A stretch of DNA of 10,204 bases. Origin: Bacteroides sp. (GTDB lineage Bacteria; Bacteroidota; Bacteroidia; Bacteroidales; SM23-62). Below the pieces are notes generated by a model. It made no database searches and had not been told where the DNA came from. It was given only the letters and a program-made list of their open reading frames with translations. Where the stretch lies: positions 1-10,204 of the forward strand of contig JAUUZM010000080.1 in assembly GCA_030589965.1 (NCBI GenBank), given 5' to 3'. Shown here in pieces: positions 5,888 to 10,204 of the stretch (its first letter is position 1; each line of letters begins with the position of its first letter). The position numbers were made by a program, and so were the translations under genes.

Positions 5888-7921
5888 ATGCCGGGGTCCC
5901 GGTTATTTTCATATCTTTTTCCTTATTTTACAAAGGCAGACCAATCCTCCATCCCCTTGAGAAAAAACCCTATCATGCTGGTCTTCCTCCTGGTTATCAT
6001 GTATCTACCTTTGACTGGTACTGATCTCCGGACTGCGTCTTACGATACGCTCAAGTTGGTTGAGGGTACGAGAATAATTATGCCCGGAGGGAGCAGGATC
6101 AAGATTGACAAGGATACAACCCTGATAATTCACAGCGAGCTCCCCTATAAAATTCGCTTTCCCAGGGGTGATGCAGGCCATATATTTTTCGATTCACTTG
6201 AACATAAGGCTGACAGGAGTAACTGGTCCCAGCAGCTTCATGATATTGTTATTACAGAACCGAAGAATCCTAACAACACTGATTCAATAATTACAGAGGT
6301 AAGCTCCAGCACTTTTATTTCTCATGGGGGAAAATTCATCCGTTCCATTAAATACACCATTCTTGAGCCCTTTGGCCCGAGTATATTTGATACAAGCGGT
6401 GTAGCCAGTACCCAGATAGAAAAGTTTGCAAATGATATGCACCGGGTGACGCAGGACCGTGTAATAAACAATCATTTACTCTTTCAACAGGGTGATATAC
6501 TGGATCCAAATGAATTCGCAGATAATGAGAGGGTCCTCAGGGAGCTTCCATTTGTCCAGGATGTCAGGATCCATATAATTGATGCTCAGCCTGGTTCTGA
6601 TAGTGTGGATGTTCTGATCCTTGTGAAGGATAATTTTTCAATTGGTGTCGGAGGAGCCCTTTACGACTATGATGCAGGCAGGGCAAATATCTTTGATAAA
6701 AACCTGTTTGGACTTGGACATGAATTACATATGGTTTTTCACTGGGATGGGCAAAGATCTCCCTGGCTCGGCAATGAAATCTTCTATATAGTCAATAACA
6801 TGGGGGGTTCATTTATTAATGCAAAACTCAGGTATGCCCAAATATTTGAATCGGAAACCTATGAACTTGAATTTACAAGAAGATTTTTTACGCCGGATAT
6901 CAAGTGGGCCGGCGCTTTTCAAACAGAGCGCTCGAGAGTTCTTCAATATATCAATTATGCAGATACAGCCGGTGAATTCATGACTGTTAAATTTAATATC
7001 TACGACGCCTGGGTGGGCCGGTCATTTTATCTTAAATCACAGAATAAATTCACCAGGAACCGACTTAATCTGGTAGTTGCCACCCGTCTTTTCAGGAACC
7101 ATTTCATTGATCGTCCTGAGGTGACTGAAACCAATTTTTATCCATTCCAAAACAGGTTATTATGGCTGAACTCTTTCTCAATCTCCTCACAGTCGTTCTT
7201 CAGAAGTAACCTTATCAGGGATTTTGGTAGAACTGAAGATGTTCCCCAGGGAATGCTTTTCACGCTAACTTCAGGATATGAATTCGGGGAATTCAACAAC
7301 AGATTATATACTGGTCTTAGCTTATCAATGGGGGGATACATAAGAAATTTTGGATATTTGCACGGCCAACTTGAAGGCGGTGGATTTTTAAATGAATTTT
7401 CTTTTATTCAGCAGGGAGTAATTAATGCAAAAGTCAACTATTTCAGTCCCCTTTTTATAATTAATCGCTTTAAATTCAGGCATTTCGTAAACGCCCAATA
7501 TGTCAGAGGCATCCGAAGGTTCCAGGATGAATTCCTAAGGATCAACAATATAGAAGGGATCCGTGGATTTCGCACTGATTTGCCGGCCGGACAACAGAAG
7601 GTGGTTTTAAATTATGAGGTGGATGCATTTACTCCCTTTTACCTGTATGGATTCAGGTTTGTAATGTTCGGATTTGCAGATGTTGGAATGATAGGACCTG
7701 AATACAAAAAATGGCATGATGGTGCATTTTTCTCAGGATTAGGTTTGGGAGTAAGAATCCGAAATGAAAGGCTGGTTTTTGAGACCATCACTATTCGCCT
7801 GGGCTACTATCCTAATCATCCTGAAAAAGACTTCCCTCTTTTTATTGATCTCTACGGTGAAGATCGTCTCAATCCTGAATTGTTTTATGTAAGGAAGCCG
7901 GATATTATCGGATTTGATTAG
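5888..7921 (+). CDS. Omp85/BamA-TamA-like outer-membrane protein with one POTRA domain
   Basis: Outer-membrane protein of 677 residues. A hydrophobic segment at about 29-44 looks like a signal-peptide core, but 28 residues precede it, including Arg25-Lys26, so the presequence is unusually long. An alternative Met30 would remove those basic residues and is less likely. Residues about 155-252 resemble a POTRA domain: QGD (Gly202-Asp203), DNERVLRELPFVQDVRI (212-228) and a closing strand VDVLILVKD. The remaining part is a 16-strand-type barrel with the Omp85 signature GIRGFR at 557-562, in the loop that folds into the barrel. The family inserts or secretes proteins across the outer membrane, and single-POTRA members in Bacteroidota have mostly unknown clients. 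Nothing links it functionally to proS beyond co-orientation. It is not the main BamA, which carries five POTRA repeats. Confidence 0.85.
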   Translation: MPGSRLFSYLFPYFTKADQSSIPLRKNPIMLVFLLVIMYLPLTGTDLRTASYDTLKLVEGTRIIMPGGSRIKIDKDTTLIIHSELPYKIRFPRGDAGHIFFDSLEHKADRSNWSQQLHDIVITEPKNPNNTDSIITEVSSSTFISHGGKFIRSIKYTILEPFGPSIFDTSGVASTQIEKFANDMHRVTQDRVINNHLLFQQGDILDPNEFADNERVLRELPFVQDVRIHIIDAQPGSDSVDVLILVKDNFSIGVGGALYDYDAGRANIFDKNLFGLGHELHMVFHWDGQRSPWLGNEIFYIVNNMGGSFINAKLRYAQIFESETYELEFTRRFFTPDIKWAGAFQTERSRVLQYINYADTAGEFMTVKFNIYDAWVGRSFYLKSQNKFTRNRLNLVVATRLFRNHFIDRPEVTETNFYPFQNRLLWLNSFSISSQSFFRSNLIRDFGRTEDVPQGMLFTLTSGYEFGEFNNRLYTGLSLSMGGYIRNFGYLHGQLEGGGFLNEFSFIQQGVINAKVNYFSPLFIINRFKFRHFVNAQYVRGIRRFQDEFLRINNIEGIRGFRTDLPAGQQKVVLNYEVDAFTPFYLYGFRFVMFGFADVGMIGPEYKKWHDGAFFSGLGLGVRIRNERLVFETITIRLGYYPNHPEKDFPLFIDLYGEDRLNPELFYVRKPDIIGFD

Positions 7922-7973
7922 CTTTTTAACCAATAATTAAGATTTGAGGAGACAGACATAGAGTGAAAATCAA

Positions 7974-7981
7974 TAACTTTG
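7974..7981 (+). promoter_or_regulatory. Peroxiredoxin gene promoter (-7 box)
   Basis: TAACTTTG is an exact match to the Bacteroidota -7 consensus TAnnTTTG, 37 bases before the ATG. The only nearby TTTG (7943-7946) is 27 bases upstream, too far for the normal -33 element. A good -7 with no -33 fits an activator-dependent promoter, as expected for peroxide-induced genes, but I see no clear OxyR operator. Confidence 0.5.
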
Positions 7982-8018
7982 TCCTTCAAATGAATTCGAT
8001 AACATTAAATCAATAAAA

Positions 8019-8651
8019 ATGGCAGTTTTAGTAGGTAAAAAAGCACCACATTTCAAGGCTCCGGCAGTAGTGAACGGCGGAGAATTCGTTGAAGATTTTT
8101 CCCTGGACCAGTACATAGGAAAAAAGTATGTATTATTTTATTTCTACCCCGCTGATTTCACTTTTGTTTGTCCAACGGAGATTATTGCTTTCCAGGATAA
8201 GTTGCATGATTTTGAACAAAGGAATGTAGCCGTCGTAGGATGCTCTGTTGATTCAAAGTTTTCACACTGGAAGTGGCTTCAGACCGAAAAAAAAGACGGT
8301 GGGATCAAAGGAGTTACATATCCTCTGGTTGCTGATAATACTATGACGATTGCAGAAAACTATGATGTCCTGGCCGGATCCTATGATTTTAATGACGAAG
8401 GCGAAGCAGTATATGAAGGAATTCCAGAGGCCTACAGGGGACTCTTCCTGATCGATCTGGAAGGAAAGGTACGTCATCAATTGGTTAATGATATGCCATT
8501 GGGCAGGAATATTGAAGAAGCTCTGCGAATTGTAGATGCATTGCAATTTGCCCTGGAATATGGTGAGGTTTGTCCAGCCGGCTGGCAAAAAGGTGATGCA
8601 GCTATGAAAGAAACACAGGAGAGTGTTGCCGATTATCTTGGCAAACTGTAA
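8019..8651 (+). CDS. Typical 2-Cys peroxiredoxin (AhpC/Prx1 type)
   Basis: Cytoplasmic thiol peroxidase of 210 residues, reducing hydrogen peroxide and organic hydroperoxides. The peroxidatic Cys51 lies in the Prx motif PADFTFVCPTE with Thr48. Arg140 in AYRGLFLID fits the conserved second-shell arginine. The resolving Cys185 is in EVCPAGW, which marks the typical 2-Cys class forming head-to-tail dimers. A GGIKG segment (94-98) sits where eukaryotic sensitive Prx1 enzymes have GGLG, and the tail ends DYLGKL where they have YF, so it resembles that group more than AhpC of E. coli. No ahpF reductase lies beside it, so thioredoxin is a likely reductant (inference). It starts 97 bases after the Omp85 gene with its own promoter box and ends in a strong terminator, so it is probably monocistronic. 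The start region is A-rich without Shine-Dalgarno. Confidence 0.95.
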   Translation: MAVLVGKKAPHFKAPAVVNGGEFVEDFSLDQYIGKKYVLFYFYPADFTFVCPTEIIAFQDKLHDFEQRNVAVVGCSVDSKFSHWKWLQTEKKDGGIKGVTYPLVADNTMTIAENYDVLAGSYDFNDEGEAVYEGIPEAYRGLFLIDLEGKVRHQLVNDMPLGRNIEEALRIVDALQFALEYGEVCPAGWQKGDAAMKETQESVADYLGKL

Positions 8652-8670
8652 TATATCCTGAACTCAATAC

Positions 8671-8708
8671 AATGGGGGTGTCTCAGCAGAGTCACCCCCA
8701 TTTTTTTT
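8671..8708 (+). terminator. Strong intrinsic terminator after the peroxiredoxin gene
   Basis: AATGGGGGTG (8671-8680) pairs with CACCCCCATT (8693-8702), giving a 10-bp stem. A T/T mismatch follows, then CTC/GAG pairs closing an AGCA loop. The stem runs directly into eight T residues (8701-8708). It begins 19 bases after the stop codon. Confidence 0.92.
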
Positions 8709-8715
8709 ACATTTG
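8708..8715 (+). promoter_or_regulatory. tilS promoter (-7 box) abutting the terminator
   Basis: TACATTTG is an exact match to TAnnTTTG and its first T is the last T of the terminator tract. No TTTG lies at the -33 position, which falls inside the hairpin. Initiation would be about ten bases before the ATG at 8731. Confidence 0.5.
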
Positions 8716-8730
8716 TACAAACGAATTGAA

Positions 8731-10065
8731 ATGCTTGTACGGTTCAGGGAATATATCGAAAAAGAATCCATCTGTGGCTCTGATGTGCAAATCCTGATTG
8801 CAGTTTCCGGGGGTATAGACTCTGTTGCGCTATTAAATCTTTTTGAGGAAGCGGGATACAATATAGCCGTAGCACACTGCAACTTCCAGCTGCGCGGTGA
8901 GGAATCGGATGCTGATGCAGCCTTTGTGGCATCTCTTGCGAATGAGAAATCAATCAAGTTTTACAGGAAGAATTTCAATACTGAAGAAGTTGCAAGGGAG
9001 CGTGGTAATTCAATTCAGATGGCTGCCAGGGATCTCAGGTATGCCTGGTTTGAGGAAGTCAGGAATAAAGAAAAATACGATCTTATTGCATGCGCACATA
9101 ACCTGGATGATGTCCTGGAAACTTTTTTTATTAACCTTTCCAGGGGAACAGGGATTCGTGGATTGAGTGGTATTCCATCAAAAGCGGGCAAGATTGTCCG
9201 TCCACTTCTTTTTGCGTCCAGGGAAGAAATTATTGATTATGCAGAAAAGAAAGGGATAATCTACCGGGAAGACTCTTCCAATGCATCTGAGAAATACTTG
9301 CGTAATAAGATCAGACATAAGCTATTACCCCTTTTTGAAGATCAGAATCCATCGTTCCGGAAATCCCTTATGGAAACCATCACAAAACTCTCTGAAACTG
9401 AGAAGATTTTTAGTGAGCAAATGGATAAACTGAAAAATGAGTTGATGGTTTTGAAAAATGACCAGGTATTAATCCCGATTGAAAAACTTGAAAAACTCAG
9501 ACCTCAGAAGACTGTTCTTTACGAAATCCTTGCTCAATATAATTTTGGCTCCTCGACTCTGGAAGATATCATTAATTCCCTTGATGCACCGCCTGGCAAG
9601 CAATTCTTCTCCCATAGCCACAGGCTGGTTAAAGATCGAAAGGAACTCATAATAACGCCGTTAAAGGAAAAAGAAAACAGGAAATACTACATTGAACTTG
9701 AGCAAGGACAGATTTATGATCCGATGGACCTGGAATGGGTGATTATTGAACACTCTGAAAAGTTCGATATCCCGAAAGATCCAAATATTGCTTGTTTGGA
9801 TCTTAACTTGCTTAATTTTCCACTGATCCTGAGACACTGGCAGGAAGGTGACTATTTTCAGCCCTTGGGAATGCAGGGAATGAAAAAAATGAGTGATTTC
9901 CTTATTGATGAAAAAGTATCCATTCCCGATAAGGAAAATATCTGGCTGCTTGCAATGGGACAAAAAATTGTCTGGATTCTAGGATACCGAATAGACAATA
10001 AATTCAGGATTACAGATAAAACCCGGCAGATTCTTATGTTCAAATATATACCAGCCGGGAGTTAA
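8731..10065 (+). CDS. tilS: tRNA(Ile)-lysidine synthetase
   Basis: Cytoplasmic enzyme that attaches lysine to C34 of the CAU-anticodon tRNA-Ile with ATP, changing its reading from AUG to AUA; essential in most bacteria. From the chosen ATG it has 444 residues, usual for full-length members. The PP-loop ATPase motif is SGGIDS at 26-31, followed by AHCNFQLRGEESD (48-60) and the conserved AHNLDDVLET (122-131) with NLSRGTGIRGLSGI to 148. A helical middle (about 205-265) leads to the C-terminal domain with RHWQEGDYFQPLGM and KKMSDFLID. A TTG at 8713 would add six residues but overlaps the predicted promoter box, and the ATG at 8731 gives the usual N-terminus, so ATG is preferred. No Shine-Dalgarno is present. 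The gene faces the OmpA-family gene. Confidence 0.95.
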   Translation: MLVRFREYIEKESICGSDVQILIAVSGGIDSVALLNLFEEAGYNIAVAHCNFQLRGEESDADAAFVASLANEKSIKFYRKNFNTEEVARERGNSIQMAARDLRYAWFEEVRNKEKYDLIACAHNLDDVLETFFINLSRGTGIRGLSGIPSKAGKIVRPLLFASREEIIDYAEKKGIIYREDSSNASEKYLRNKIRHKLLPLFEDQNPSFRKSLMETITKLSETEKIFSEQMDKLKNELMVLKNDQVLIPIEKLEKLRPQKTVLYEILAQYNFGSSTLEDIINSLDAPPGKQFFSHSHRLVKDRKELIITPLKEKENRKYYIELEQGQIYDPMDLEWVIIEHSEKFDIPKDPNIACLDLNLLNFPLILRHWQEGDYFQPLGMQGMKKMSDFLIDEKVSIPDKENIWLLAMGQKIVWILGYRIDNKFRITDKTRQILMFKYIPAGS

Positions 10066-10078
10066 TAACTCTGTCCGG
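10055..10078. terminator. Possible hairpin between tilS and the OmpA-family gene
   Basis: GAGTT (10059-10063) pairs with AACTC (10067-10071) across an AAT loop. CCGG (10055-10058) can pair with CCGG (10075-10078) past a three-base bulge. It overlaps the tilS stop in a short convergent gap but has no T tract on either strand, so terminator activity is doubtful. Confidence 0.28.
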
Positions 10079-10100
10079 GTAATTGCAGAGCAGGAACCGC

Positions 10101-10204
10101 TCATAGCTTAACAAATTCCACCCTCCTGTTATTGGCCTTGTCCTCCGGGGAAGCATTACCGGTAATGGGCATGCTTTCTCCAAATCCTTTGGACTGGAGT
10201 CTAT
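10101..10204 (-). CDS. OmpA-family C-terminal domain, 3' end of gene
   Basis: Reading the minus strand, the frame is open from the right edge to a TGA at 10101-10103 and gives 33 whole residues. The order is RLQSKGFGES, then MPITGNASPEDKANNRR and a final VEFVKL. This is the closing segment of an OmpA/MotB peptidoglycan-binding domain, whose hallmark is a GxGExxP/M block, an Asn, and NRRVEF. Such proteins tie the outer membrane to peptidoglycan. The N-terminal architecture lies outside the window, so barrel, lipoprotein or tetratricopeptide variants cannot be told apart. The stop is 35 bases from the end of the convergent tilS. Confidence 0.88.
   Translation of the reverse strand, partial: RLQSKGFGESMPITGNASPEDKANNRRVEFVKL

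Noticed and set aside
8713..8730. TTG start adding six residues to TilS
   Set aside because: The TTG lies inside the TACATTTG promoter box, and the ATG at 8731 gives the usual TilS N-terminus.
1..10204. Mobile element, defence island or biosynthetic cluster
   Set aside because: No transposase, integrase, nuclease, methylase or toxin-antitoxin pair is seen; gene content is housekeeping and envelope genes of uniform composition.

Overview
The window reads as an ordinary chromosomal segment of a member of the Bacteroidota, probably class Bacteroidia; genus cannot be told from this sequence. The signs are a WbqC-family protein, a FadL/OmpP1-type barrel ending in Phe, a single-POTRA Omp85 protein, the archaeal/eukaryotic-like (type 3) prolyl-tRNA synthetase, promoter boxes of the TAnnTTTG type, and A-rich start regions that mostly lack Shine-Dalgarno sequences. 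I see no tRNA, rRNA, insertion sequence, CRISPR array, phage gene or integration site.

Layout. Positions 1-380 (+) hold the C-terminal end of a WbqC-family gene. It converges on a minus-strand pair: a FadL-like outer-membrane barrel (414-1877) and, upstream of it, a repetitive Tyr/Gly- and Ser/Arg-rich lipoprotein (1973-3499). A 148-base divergent intergenic region separates the lipoprotein from a plus-strand run of three genes: proS (3648-5123), an unrecognised cytoplasmic protein (5133-5828, 9 bases later) and an Omp85/BamA-like outer-membrane protein (5888-7921, 59 bases later). A typical 2-Cys peroxiredoxin follows (8019-8651) with its own candidate promoter. It ends in a strong intrinsic terminator whose T tract runs into a promoter-like box for tilS (8731-10065). 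tilS converges on the 3' end of an OmpA-family gene (10101 to the window edge, minus strand).

How the genes fit together. Two are translation housekeeping (ProS charges tRNA-Pro; TilS makes lysidine in tRNA-Ile). Four concern the envelope (FadL-like barrel, lipoprotein, Omp85 protein, OmpA). One is peroxide defence. The co-directional spacing suggests proS, the unknown gene and the Omp85 gene are transcribed together, but this does not prove a shared function.

I did not find a convincing new multi-gene system. The points most worth a second look are the modular low-complexity lipoprotein with its 21-base coding repeats and lone strong Shine-Dalgarno, the unknown gene behind proS, and the compact terminator/promoter junction before tilS.
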